NCBI GenBank assembly: GCA_037074765.1
Contig: JBAMDO010000562.1
Coordinates: forward strand, 372,001 to 436,000
Direction: 5' to 3'
DNA from: Mansonella perstans
Lineage: Eukaryota > Nematoda > Chromadorea > Rhabditida > Onchocercidae
Length of the DNA: 64,000 nt
Shown piece after piece: positions 38,570 to 50,715 of this stretch. The translations under genes were made by a program, and so were the position numbers. Every line of letters starts with the position of its first letter. Position 1 is the stretch's first letter. The notes beneath the pieces are model-generated. The model searched no databases. It had not been told where the DNA came from and was given only the letters and a program-made list of their open reading frames with translations.

Positions 38570-41500
38570 CCTATCAACATTAAAATAAAGTATTAAAAAA
38601 GTAACAAATCTAAGTTCGTTGATTATGTAACGACATATAAACTAGAGACTAAAATTTTGACTGGAATAGGAATTTTTTTTTTAGTGGACATATTGAACTA
38701 TAAATCTGAGATATTTAAATAAACAAATAATTCAAGGAGAACAATTCAGCTCATAAATCCTGTCAACTATTATATTTGGAAATCCTTTTATTTGTTCTAT
38801 TCTTGTCCACTTTCTAAATCAATAAATGTTTATTTATCATGAAATGAAGATGAACTTAAATTGATATGTTCCTTTAATCTAGATTTCAAGAACGTGGCTT
38901 TTTGAACTGCCAACTATTATTTCAAATGGTATGGAATGGTGCAAACAATATACGCTTTCTTTTTTTCAGATTAATAAAAAATATCCATAATTTCTTATAC
39001 ATTCTGATCCATAAACTGAAAATGCTTGAATCCCGTCTGTGCAGGCTTTCTACATGAAGCACCAATATTCTTTCATTATTTCAATTTCTCGATTGGGTGT
39101 TTGTAGCAACTAACATTGATACATTTTAACAAGCCATATGCTATGTTTGCCAGATATAACATCAAAAAGTTTATATATACAATCATAAATTAATTTAATG
39201 TTGTCACAATGCATATCATTTTTCATTCATTTATTATTGCATATCAAAGAAGCGTTTATTATTCTTAACTTCCATTTTTTTTTGAAAATTAAAGATAATT
39301 CCCTCACTCTTTCTTCATCCTAAATTTAATTTCTTTCCGAATACACAGAATTAGGTGATTAATTAACTATAATTACATGACTGCTAAATGAAACTAAACG
39401 GAAACTTTGATTGAAATATAAGGTCAGGACAAATGATGCTGTATTTCTGGAGAGCAAAACTTCCTGATCACAGTTCAATGTTTTGTCATAATTGAATAGG
39501 TGAACTTTCCGCATTTAAAACTATTTTCATTTTGAAAGAACTCAAACTTCTTCAGGTTTATAATCGATCGCTACAGGAAAATCCTTTAAAGAGGTAAAGC
39601 GGCAATGGATAACATAATTTCCGAGTATCGTCATGAATGTTTTGATATTGTGATGACATCGAACATAAAATATAAAAGCTTTTGTCATTAATTAGATGAA
39701 CACGTTAAGTGTGATCAACGCAGACCTTCTAAACTTGTGAGATCAGCGGATGTTGCGATTTCAATGTTCGATTTTGTTGTTAAAGAATAGAAAATTTATA
39801 TTGCAAAAAATGGAAGAAAACTGAAGATATGAAATTGAAACGACCAAAATTTATTAAATTGAGTTTTTATGAGTTCCATTTCTAGCTTTAACTATTTTAT
39901 TGAGTGCATCGTAGAAGCAAAAAAAGCATCATATATCAATGAAGTATGCTAGAGTAATTTTTTATATTCGGAGATAATTAATGCTACCGTAGGTACTTCA
40001 TCATAAATTGTTTCCAGACTCAACGAACTAAATTGGACTGGATCGGTCATTTTCATTGCTGCTTTCTATGAAAAAGATAAATTCAAAAAAAAAAAAAAGA
40101 AAAGATCAATCATTGCAAGAAGTGCAAGAAGTACAAAAAAAAAAATAAAAACGAAATCTCGAGACCGTCGTAGTTCATTTTCCTCTCGTTTTTTTTGAAA
40201 TGGAAAAGATTGATGTAAAATGTTCAAAAACTGAAAGAACATCACGCAGTTGAGGAAGGCATAAAAAAGTAATTAAAATTGGTAACATATAACTCTATAT
40301 TCAATTTTCGGTAAATTTAAATAGAAAATTTTATGTAATTTAAAATTCTTCAAAGCTATTAATAAAGATTGAAATCATTGTCGTGTTTAATCTGTTCCGA
40401 TAGTGCATACTGAATGTCAGTAGAAAAAAGGGTATTGAGACAAACAGCAACATATATCCATTCATTAGGATCAAATATAAACAAGAAAGCTACTCGAGAA
40501 TGATGGATTAGAAAAAGATTGCTAAGAATGAAGAGATATTTAAGCAAAGGTAACAGACTCAAAAACTAAAGGTTCAGAAGGATAGAGGGAGAATTGATGA
40601 AGGGCTATTTATATAGGCTCATTCAGAATATTTTTCTGTTGGTTTGCGAGTCCAAAAAAATGAATAAATAAAAAGCAGTAAAAAAAGATTAATAGTAGTC
40701 AAAATAGTAGTAGTGGACAAGAGCATGCATAATCGGCACAATTGATGTATGTATCTTCTGGCACCACCTGAATATTTCAGAGATAGGAAATTTGGAAGGT
40801 AGAAAAGAAGCAATATAAAATATTTGCTTAAAGGGAAATTGACAGCTATGCACATAGAGCCAATTGACTAAACATCCGAACAAAATTAAAACTTTTTAAA
40901 AATAATACTTTACTTACAGCATTTTAAATCCTGTTTTGTTTTTGGTCCAATCAATTTGGATAATTAATTTTATTTAGTATACCGAGATTGCCTCAGGATA
41001 AATGATCGGGTATCATTTTTATGGACGGCACTCTGAAGTGAAATCTGCTGATAAAAGTGTAATGACTTCCATCTATGCATTTTTTTTTTTTTTTAATTAC
41101 CATAACTGCGTAGCTACCATAAGCCAAGAAAAAACCACTCAATGAAATCTAGTTGAGTTCTTTGATTTTTATTATTAGATTATTAATCATTCAAGATATC
41201 TCACCGCGTACCCAGTATCTTCTTATCCTATTGAGGGATTTCAGAATATCCTTAACAACTTCATGTAATCTTTCCTATATAATGATGAATTTGTTGATAC
41301 TTCATGCAAAAGTTTACTTATATATGTAACCCACACATAATCTTTTTCTTATTCTCCACTTCTTCAACAAGCTATTTCCTCTTTTTATCTTTCGAAAACC
41401 TTAACAACATGAAACAATTAGATTTCAAACGCTCCATTTACTTCCTCCCATAATTCAACAAGAAATTTGCAAATAACTTAGCTGGCGTCAGGAAGAAAAT

Positions 41501-43084
41501 TTTCCACTTTTGTAATTTATGATGTGATTGGAGGAATTCAACATCAAAGAATATTTCGAAAACAAACACGCCAGTAAATTTATACAATTCTCTTAATTAC
41601 TGATAAAAAAATTACGAATTTTTTAATTTTGGTAAGGATCTCCTGAATACTTAAAAACTACTGCACAAACGTTAACCTTCATTCAATTTCCAGCTTTCAA
41701 AATTCGAAAATTGACCCAAACTTTTAACGAATGTAAAATGATTTGTGGAAATCCCAATCACATGATTTTACGAAAAATGATGGCGCAAAATGTTAACTTA
41801 ACACACCGATGTATAGTTATAAAACACTAATGCAATATGTTACATAAGCAATGCTAATAAAACCTTTCAAAAAACCGAATAATAGCAAAATTTAACAAAA
41901 AAGAGAGAAATCTTCAAATACTGCTGAGCTAGGCGTAAGTTAACATACAAACTGGTGAAGGAGAATCATTTCAAATATTTCAAGAAATTGATTTGCACAC
42001 TGCTTCTTGTCATCGAATTTACATCGGTTCAAAGGTAGATCTGAAAAGTGTCATAAGAGAAATTCGAAATTAGGAAAAATCCACTAAGCCCACACTTTAT
42101 TAACTTGGTCCTCACTAGACTTCTCAGAAATATCTTTTTGAGATTTGCACAGATAAATAATAATCGAAATTCAAAATGTGAAGATTAACTGGACATTAAG
42201 AAAAATAGAAGATACATAGTTGAAAGAAACAGCTAAATATACAGCAACAAAAATTCTTCCTCTGGATCAACACTTGAGTTCAGCATGAATCTTGTTTTTT
42301 TTAAATGTTTTTCAAATTCTCTTGGGTACATTTCATTAATGGTACTCACTCTACTCAAGCTTCGGATTTTTTTTTTAATAAATTTTTATAAAAAATCAAA
42401 ATGCCATGCAAATGATAAATGTCTGAGAAAATTCATTTCACAAACTTAATGTCGCAGAAGTAGAAAACTGAAAAGCGTCAGGAAAGTTGGAAATACAACG
42501 GCATGTAAAATAATATCAAATAAAATAACATCGTAAAATAACATCGCAATGAATTTAAATGACTATAAAACCCATTGAAAACGAAACAGAATTTATGTTT
42601 AAGCATGTTTTGGATATAATTAAATGCTGAAAATCCATACATTTTTTTAAGATAAGCTGACTCCCAGCGGTAGTTAAATCATCCAGAATTTCGTTTCCTG
42701 CAATACGTGTCATCCGAATAAACTTGAATTGGAATTAAAATTATAGTTGAAAAGTCGTTATTTAGCGGCCACAATAAAAATTTAATTTGCTGAATATATA
42801 TCCTTTACAATGTTCCGAACTTATCTAAAAAACATTGACAGACTTAAAGCCTGGTCTCTACTGCTACTTCTTTTCAAATTTTAAAATGAAACAGTCCAGG
42901 AACCAAATTCACGAGCATCAAAACGGTTATAATGAATATCACGACGAATGTTATTGCTTATTTCAATAAATAAAATCTCCTTACCTTTTTCCAAATAGGG
43001 ACTTTTTAGATAATCGATTCCTCTCTCGGTCGCCCGAAATGCATCTTGTCTATGAGGTGCATTTACTGCTATTATTACCCATGC

Positions 43085-43156
43085 TTCTCCAACAAATTGA
43101 CAACAAACTTTCTTGAAAGAACTTCTCTAACAAATTGACAACAAACTTTTTCGAAA
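43085..43156. repeat. Tandem duplication, 38-nt period
   Basis: Two copies, 43085-43118 and 43123-43156, share caaattgacaacaaacttt and differ at about three positions. They lie 310 bp left of the minisatellite, in the same spacer. Confidence 0.85.
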
Positions 43157-43468
43157 TTGATACAAGAAATGTCAAAAAAAAGTAGCCATAAACAGAAGAG
43201 CGAAAAATAGGAATACGTCAGTTATTTGCCAACGTAACCTGCAAATGATTTGAAAATAATTTTCTGACCAGTTAAAATCAATCCTAGCACAGAAATTACC
43301 GTTGGAAGGCATTTGAAAATTCTTCCGAATCCTAATAAATCAACCACACGTTACTGCCTTGTTGAGATCGCCAAAAGACTCGTGCTGTCTTATCTGCAAC
43401 ATACTAGAGATTTCATTATGCCTTGATTTTAGACTAATCATAAGACTTGCCTCACTCTATGAATCAGC

Positions 43469-43643
43469 GCGGTCTTGTCAATCGCAGAGTAATGCGGTAT
43501 TGTCAATCGCAGGGTAGTGCGGTCTTGTCAATCGTGGGGTATTGCGGTCTTGTCAATCGCAGGGTAGTGCGGTCTTGTCAATCGCAGGGTAGTGCGGTCT
43601 TGTCAATCGCAGGGTAGCGCGGTGTTGTCAATCACAGGGTAGC
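43469..43643. repeat. Minisatellite: seven tandem 25-bp units
   Basis: Units start at 43469, 43494, 43519, 43544, 43569, 43594 and 43619, each 25 bp. Every unit begins gcggt, carries ttgtcaatc in the middle and ends in a gggta-like tail. Units differ at one to four positions; those starting 43544 and 43569 are identical and the one at 43594 differs only in its last base. G+C is about half, clearly above the surrounding AT-rich DNA. All frames were considered; the array sits in no supported ORF. Confidence 0.95.
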
Positions 43644-44529
43644 TTTTCCTTAACTCAATACACAATCTGTCTAACTCTCTATAAAGCATTTCATTAAATG
43701 AATGAAATTCTAGCCGAACAACCTGTCTTTCACCAAGTTTATCCCATACTATCCTTGCAAAAAAATTATAACACGAATTTCAGAACGACTTTCAATTCTG
43801 AAAAGTAATGAAGCAACAAATTGCAATGAAATATAAAGACAGTTATATTACTAAGGAGGAAAAAATGCCTGCAATCTTCATAAGATTGGATTACGCTCGC
43901 TTTTCAGTTCTATAACTGTCACTGATAAGATCTCACTATGAGTACGTCAGAAATATAGCATGACACTGATCAAAAAATATAGACATATCTCCATTTTTTG
44001 ATCTATTAACGAATTCAACCACATGAGACAACTAGAATTCAGTGACTCGAATCAATAATAAATTTTTGTATACTTTGAAAACAACTAAAACAAAAGAAAA
44101 TCCTTGTAATATCTCATTTAACTTTCTTCTTGGATCCATGCCTATTTTTCATGTTTAGAATCTAAATTCTTCCTCGTTTCAAGTCCAAGTTCCTCTTCCC
44201 CAAAAAAATCGAAATTAGAAAATAAATTACATAAAAACCCTCATAACGACAATGTAATGGCAACAAACAAAAATCAAGATTTACTGTTTTAATTTCAGAT
44301 TCACTAGAAAATCCTTGAATATTTCTATCATCAAAGACAACAGCTGATAAATAACAAGCAGGACTGTAAGCATTAGCTAAATGATTTCTGTAAACAATTT
44401 CTTCCAGTTACCTAAAATTTGATACAATGATAACTTCGAAAATGTACCTTGCCTTTAAAAATTTTAAAGATCCAAGCTGCTTTATACTGAAATTTATAAA
44501 AATAGCCTTAAAATATTCAAATCTTAAAG

Positions 44530-46816
44530 ATGAGTGGAAAAATACCCAGGTAAGTCTACAAGGTTATATTCACGAGCTGCGCGTTTTTGTTCAAATCAAT
44601 TGTGATTTAGTGTAATAAAAATAGATCGGTGCAACAGTTGACGCAAACTGCCGACTTCAACAATTACAAAATCATTCTCTAGAACAGCATTTTGTAAACT
44701 CGACAGGAATTTAACTGTATCTAACTGAAAAGAATTCTGAATGATACACAAAAATTAAGTTCCAAGTTCAATCCTAGTTCCACAAACTTTATTAATTTTT
44801 TGAGCATTGATAAAGATATAAATGGCACAATCAGAACCTGTTTAATAAAAGATATGCATAATGTTGTCCTCACAACAGGTTAATATTCATTTGAATTAAT
44901 TTTGTATTCTCAACAACTACGGGCAAAATATTTTTATTAATGCACTCATTTTTTAGCATATAACAAATATTTTGAAACATGCTTCGAGTTAATAGAAAAC
45001 AAACGAAGAGCAAAAAAATAATCATTTTAAGATGACAAAAAAAGTTATTTAAACAGAAAAGAGATAAATATAGAAACCAAAGCAGTAAATGAATCAGTGC
45101 ACAGGAAAGATGAAACAGAGAAGGCTATAAAACTAAAAAAAAAAAAAAAGAAAATTAAGGTTATAAAACAAGACAATACAGCTTATGCTTTTAAACAAAG
45201 CTCATCTTCAAGTGAAAAAAAGTTTTTATCGTATTTAATATTATCTCTGTGCTACAATGAAATGATATCGATGTCAAGGAAATCTTGGAAGCCGCTAGAA
45301 TAGAGTACTGCAACTTATCAGTATTATACGCTCAACAGCATACAAAAATGAGATCTCAAGATAATTCGGCAATCATAGAAAGAAAAGATTAGTAAAAAGA
45401 AAAGATCATATCAAGCACAGGAGAAATAAAATCATCCAGAACAAGTGGCTCATCAAATGTACAAAATGTTTGTTATCAAAACCAATTAAATAAGTAAGCT
45501 CCAAAAAAATTTTAAAAATGATTCTAATTCCAAGATAATCAGTTCTTCTACAGCAAAAAATTGAGTGGAATGAATTAATTATTGTTGTAACTGTATCAAA
45601 ATCAAGTGTTCGAAAACAAACAAGCTGTTCCAAGAACATACTAAAAAGTTTTTAGGACTAACAAACGAAACAGTAGGAAATTATTTGTTTTTTGATTTTT
45701 CTATTTCTAAATATTGATAATCATCCCAACAGAAAAAACTTAACACTAGATCATTCACATCATTCATCATTCATTTGGATGAAATTTTGATCCTTCAAAA
45801 TGGAATCCGAACTAAATTAGAGTTCTGGAAAACTTGCAATTTAGTGATTTAACTTATAAAACTCACATAAACAGATATTACTGTTGTTCTTTTCTACTGT
45901 TTAGTTAATAGAAATAGAAAAAAAAGAAATAAATATTAGAAATACATTATAATCCTTACAACTGAATATTTTATGAAACAAATGAAGAAACATTTGACTT
46001 AGTGTTGGTTTAAAGAAAAGCACTGAAGAATTTATGAAATGGCAATTTCGAGACGGTAAGAATTTGGCATTTTCAAAGCTAATAAGTATCATACTCGGAA
46101 AATAATCTGCTATGGCATTGATATCCAGAATCGGGAAAACCAAATAATTGGAAAATTATTTCGTCTACCAAACAATTTCTTTTTTAAACGTCAATGAATA
46201 ACTATAGCTTAAGGAACAAGATTAGCTGGTAAGATTTATTCTTTATTCATCCTGAAAAAATAAATCATTTAATCTCCGCATAAAGGTATTTCACATCTTA
46301 TTTATTTTAGAATTAATAAATTAAATGATTCAAAAACTAATTGGCGTTGACAATAATCACAGTGATAACGACTGAATGAGAGTAGCGAACGGCAGTGTAA
46401 GTTCAGCAAGATAAATAAGGAAATATAACTTACTGATTTAAATTATAGGCAAATATCTGTATCAAATATCAACACTCAGGCTTAAAAACATGCAGTTGAA
46501 GAAAAAAATATTATATCCATCTAAATGAACACTTTCAAACACTGTTTTAGTTCTCTGAGCTATGGAAAATCATTAATTGATGAAAATTCAGTACCATCAG
46601 ATGATGAAAATTCGGCATCAACTGTAAGAGTAGAAGTTATAAATAATTTAAAATATCGAATTCACAAAAATTTGATCTAACGGATTTTTGAAGAGTTTAT
46701 TAGTAGAATCATGATGAACTTTTTCATTATTTCTTGTTGACAATTATTAATGATATCATAATCATGGTAGCAGTTTACTACAGTCTGGTAATATACATCA
46801 CAGCTCTGAAGCATGA
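44530..46816 (+). CDS. Tentative small lysine/serine-rich protein (4 exons, about 96 aa)
   Basis: Function not recognised. Proposed exons are 44530-44549, 45057-45221, 46551-46623 and 46784-46816, and their phases agree (2, 2, 0). The start ATG directly follows a cttaaag acceptor-like AG, and the first exon reads MSGKIP. Exon 2 is rich in lysine (a run of six Lys near IKLKKKKKKIKVIK) and ends in a serine cluster. Exon 3 is acidic (SLIDENSVPSDDENSAST). The acceptors taaacag and gttttag are good; the donor at 45221 (gttttt) is weak. The last exon (SGNIHHSSEA, stop) is the least sure part, since other acceptors at 46832-46842 give a different tail. Basic-then-acidic composition would suit a nuclear protein, but that is only inference. 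It runs tail-to-tail into the gene at 46843-47987. Confidence 0.38.
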
Positions 46817-46842
46817 TCCAAGTATTTCTGAAGATGAGGAAG

Positions 46843-47987
46843 CTAAAAACAAATCAATTTGAGGAACTTACGCCGGTCTAAAAACTCATTCTTCTCGCTC
46901 TTCTTCACCGCGTCAGGCTAGAAAACATTCCAGGTATTAGAACATTCGTGCATGGATAAAATATGGATAAAATATTAGACAAAAATTTTTCTAAGCTCCT
47001 GTCTTTTTATAAAACTAATCTTTGAATAATTTACCTGCTCAAATTCATCATTAAAATCAGAAAACTCATCAAAATCCATTGAATTATGGTTAGACTTCAG
47101 ATTTTCTTCCTTTCCAACTCTATTTCCCACATCCGTCTTAGCTTGCAACATATATTCATGATCTAAAATAATGCTCTGTCCGAAAAATCTTTAGAATCTT
47201 TAAAAAATGTTCCATCGAAGCGATGCAAGCATTTTTTAAAAGATATTTTTTTTTTACAATAAAATGATAAAAAAGACTAACGTGGTAAATAAAACGATTT
47301 GTTTTGAGATAAGGACACTGACTTTCGCTTCTGCAATAAACTTATTTAAAAACTTGATGTCCAGACATTAAAAAGCAATGGACCTATTACAAATAAATGA
47401 ATAAAATAAAATATGGATTAAAATTCTTATTGGAACTAGAGGAATTAATTTCATTAGGCCTCCTACATAGCTGAGAATCAGTATTTGCAGTAATATAAGC
47501 AGGAGATAATCAAAAAGTTGTAAAAAAGAGGTTAAAATAATAACTTTGTTTATAAGTAGTATTACCTTCGGCAAAGACGTATCCGGAACTTCTTCTTCAC
47601 TGGAACTAGAAAATTCATCGCCTAAAATAGATGGATCAGTTTCTAGCAAACCGAGCTTTTTTTGTTTGCAACTGTGACCTAAATATACTTATTGTCAACT
47701 TTATGTAAAAAAAGAATATGTTCGATGTTCCAAAAAGAAGAATACTGCTGAATATCATTTTTCCAGTAATGCTTGCAGTTGATTAAATATGCCAAATGAT
47801 TTTGTTTGTTGGTGAAACAAATCAATGTTGCTATTCGTCAGCCTTTTATTTTTGCCTTTTAAAAGAAAAAGATGACATGTATAAAAAATAAGCAACACTA
47901 TGCTGCATTAGCCGCAGGAAACGGTGTAAGATAACCTTGACATCGAGGAATATAAAAATCAATGTTCAAAGGATCATTATTCTCCAT
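46843..47987 (-). CDS. Acidic protein of unknown function (4 exons, 125 aa)
   Basis: Exons are 47987-47936, 47678-47566, 47175-47035 and 46917-46843, with matching phases (1, 0, 0). The ATG (MENNDPLNIDFYIPRC) lies six nt behind a catttacag acceptor, fitting trans-splicing of the leader. The protein is acidic and serine-rich, with clusters DEFSSSSEEEVPD and MDFDEFSDFNDEFEQ, and ends in a basic tail (LDRRKFLKLICF). No domain was recognised; disorder is likely. A donor-like gtaagt occurs inside the last exon, but the next acceptor would make an intron of only 29 nt, so the exon is read through to the TAG at 46843. Confidence 0.6.
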
Positions 47988-49062
47988 CTGTACCTGTAAA
48001 TGTTATGTGACGCATTCCGGAATCATAATTGATCAGCTTCTAATTATACCATACTTGTACCTGTCACTTCTACTGCACGGGATTTAGGCAGTATTTCAAT
48101 TTTTATTCGTACTATTCCCTTTTATCGTTCCCATCTCGAATCTTATTCCATGATCATTTATGTCCTAATGATGGACCGCACATAGATCTTGGATGGTCAA
48201 GTAACACAAGATACAATATGGAAAATTTTTACTCACTATTCACACTAAAGCCGAAATGATTATAACAATGTCACTGTAAATCATGCAAGATAATTGGGCC
48301 ACGATTTATAAAGTACTTTAAAAATCAGAAAAGTTCTTGTTATCTGTAGCTATACGATAAAAGTGCCAGTGACAAAAACAAAGAAAAAAATTATGCTACT
48401 CATGATAACTATGGAGGCAACTGCTCAATAGTCGAATCAAACCGAATAAATTTAGTGCCTCATTTTGCTAACTGTTTTCTCCCAATCTCCACTTCTTTTT
48501 ATCTATCTAATCTTTCAACAAAAGGAAAATCAAGGAACGAAATCAGAATCAACTGATGAAAATCACTTAAGCATCTATTTATAATTATTTGGAAATTCTG
48601 AAAAAATTATATTAGAAGCTAAAAATTAAGAAAAGAGTGAACAATTGATAACTTAAAGATGGACAACAACAAAAAAAAACAGCATAAGTTAATGCACAAA
48701 CCGGATAACTCTTTGAAAAGTTTCTTCGATTTACAGTCCTCTTCAACATTTTAATTCGAGCATTTGAACTGGAAGAAAAAATTGGGTTTCATAATTTTTT
48801 GTTAGATTGCACACCATGAAATTAGGATACATCATAAAAGCGGTAAGAAATTATTGTGAATTAAAATCAACAAGAAGGTAAGAAATGATATTTCTAGCAT
48901 AGAGATCACAAAAGGTTGATTTCATATATGAATGAGGAAGTTTCAATTAGATACCAAAATAAAAGTGCAATTTTCAGTAATTTCCAATAATAACAAGGGA
49001 ATAAAACACTGTTTCAAACGGTGCAGCAAGTTTCTGTAAAAATAAAGCAATTCTGCACAAAA
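47988..49062. other. Spacer between two minus-strand genes
   Basis: About 1.1 kb without supported coding sequence. On the minus strand it ends with a polypyrimidine-poor catttacag acceptor at 47994-47996. It may contain the 3' UTR and poly(A) signal of the upstream gene, whose stop is at 49063; AATAAA-like sequences occur (for example ttttattc on the plus strand at 49001-49010). Confidence 0.4.
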
Positions 49063-50141
49063 TTACTTCTTCGAGCTGAACTTTTCCACAGCATCCGGAG
49101 GTAAACCTGCAGATTTCAAGAAGTGTTCCAAAATCACACTTGCATCATCCTTCTCTCCACGTATTTTCAAAATTGACCTAAAAATTGACATTAAAAACAA
49201 CAGTTATGAAAAAAGAGCAATCAGGCCTCATTTGACCTTTAATCTCATCTGACATTCTAAGCTTGACAAAGTTTTAAGAAATCCCTTTATATTATATTTG
49301 TAGGTTATTTTAAGATTCGTATTTACTAAACATATTTTAATCTTTTCTGATGAAATATTAAAATATTAAATTGTGTAATTAAAAAATATTCACACTACCA
49401 AATATTAAATATACTAAGCTACTCCAGCCTTTACTGTCGATGTCCTAGTACAATGAAATTTTTAAGCCCCTATTCATCTGAGGCTTCCTGAAGCCATCAT
49501 TCATTATTTCGACTGAATGCAAAAAATGCAAACCTTCTGTCTAGTTTACGTTGTTTGCTTTTGAAGTATTCATTAAGACGTGCTTCGACAGCAAGTGCAA
49601 AATCACGATTGTTATCTACATCAACCATTCGATAAGCTTGTTGTCGTAACTCGTTACTGGTTGTCATTATAAATATTTGGGCCAGTGAGTCAGCTATAAT
49701 ACCAGCTGGCTGAAAAATTAAGCTGTAGTATCTGTTACTGGAAAGTACGAAAATCATACTTTACGTCCTGCATTCTATGATCCGTCTTTGATTCAGTATA
49801 GTTCATTCGATCCCGAAAGTATCTTTAACTCGAAATAGGAATTCTTAAGATAAAAATGTTAGTTTCTCTTTATCTTGAACTTTGTAACAGAGCAAAACAA
49901 AAGTGCACAGGGAAGAAACGATATGTCAATAATTTTGCCTCAAAGCAGTTTCTCATTCCTTTTGCAACGATGAAGCGACAATGCGAGTTATTTGTGTCAT
50001 GAACTGTATTAGTTATATATCAAAAAATTCCCGATATCATGCTAAACATTTCATATCTAATAGCACGGAAAAAATATCGACAAATCAACCATTCGCGAAG
50101 GAATCACTTACCGTTTCTAGATCGACTTCATTAAAATCCAT
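49063..50141 (-). CDS. Unknown 106-aa protein (3 exons)
   Basis: Exons are 50141-50112, 49709-49534 and 49177-49063; phases agree (0, 2). The ATG is 13 nt behind a strong caatttttcag acceptor, which suggests a trans-spliced start. The product starts MDFNEVDLET, continues with a probably helical segment (ADSLAQIFIMTTSNELRQQA), then EARLNEYFKSKQRKLDRR, and ends VEKFSSKK. There is no signal peptide, membrane segment or cysteine motif. Size and helical character would suit a small subunit of a larger complex, but no family was recognised. The stop TAA is at 49063. It lies 575 bp downstream of NSE1 on the same strand. Confidence 0.68.
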
Positions 50142-50165
50142 AACAGTTTTTCAGCTGAAAAATTG
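50142..50165 (-). promoter_or_regulatory. Candidate spliced-leader acceptor
   Basis: On the minus strand, aatttttcag ends at 50155, followed by 13 nt and the start codon at 50141. This matches the nematode trans/cis acceptor consensus TTTTCAG and sits where an SL would be added. It cannot be told from an acceptor for a 5'-UTR intron by sequence alone. Confidence 0.5.
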
Positions 50166-50715
50166 TGTTTTCAGGAGAACACCAATAAGACTGATCTACT
50201 TATCGCACGAAAAAAGACAACGTCCATTACGACAACGAAATCCCCAGAACCACACTTCATGAAAACCTTTAAAATACTGCCGAGAAAATTTAAAATACAG
50301 TACCTTCTTCGGGTATTGACACCAATTTTGCGTAACTAAACTGCACCCTGGTTTTATATAAATACATTGCTATAATATTACTGTGACACTACTGCAATAC
50401 AGTTTCAAGAACAACCACTGCAGCTACTAGATTCTGCATATGTATCACAATTTACATTAATATTGAGGTTTTACGTCTCATTTCTTTAGTGTAATGAACG
50501 TACGTTTCATCTTACTCAATGTTATCTCAAAAATGTCATATGTTTTACTGTTAGTGAAATACGTTCATTCAACAGAAAAACAAAAACAAACGAAAAAGAA
50601 ACTATAACAATCAAATTTTCAAGATCCAGAAAGACAGTTATCAAACATTCAGTCTAGAATCAAACAAAAAATCGATAAATTCGAAAATCCCGTAACAGAT
50701 TCCCAAGCCGATAAG

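Larger units (their letters stand above)
36790..44529. other. Gene-poor spacer upstream of the cadherin gene
   Basis: About 7.7 kb with no supported coding exon on either strand; open frames are AT-driven and lack splice context. The promoter and 5' leader of the cadherin gene must lie next to 36790, but no core promoter motif is recognisable. Structured items are a duplicated 28-nt period near 38516, a 38-nt duplication at 43085 and the 25-bp minisatellite at 43469-43643. Confidence 0.6.

Noticed and set aside
46847..46867. Short intron and alternative tail (PSSSSEILGS) for the acidic gene
   Set aside because: It would need a 29-nt intron; reading through gives a simple stop at 46843.
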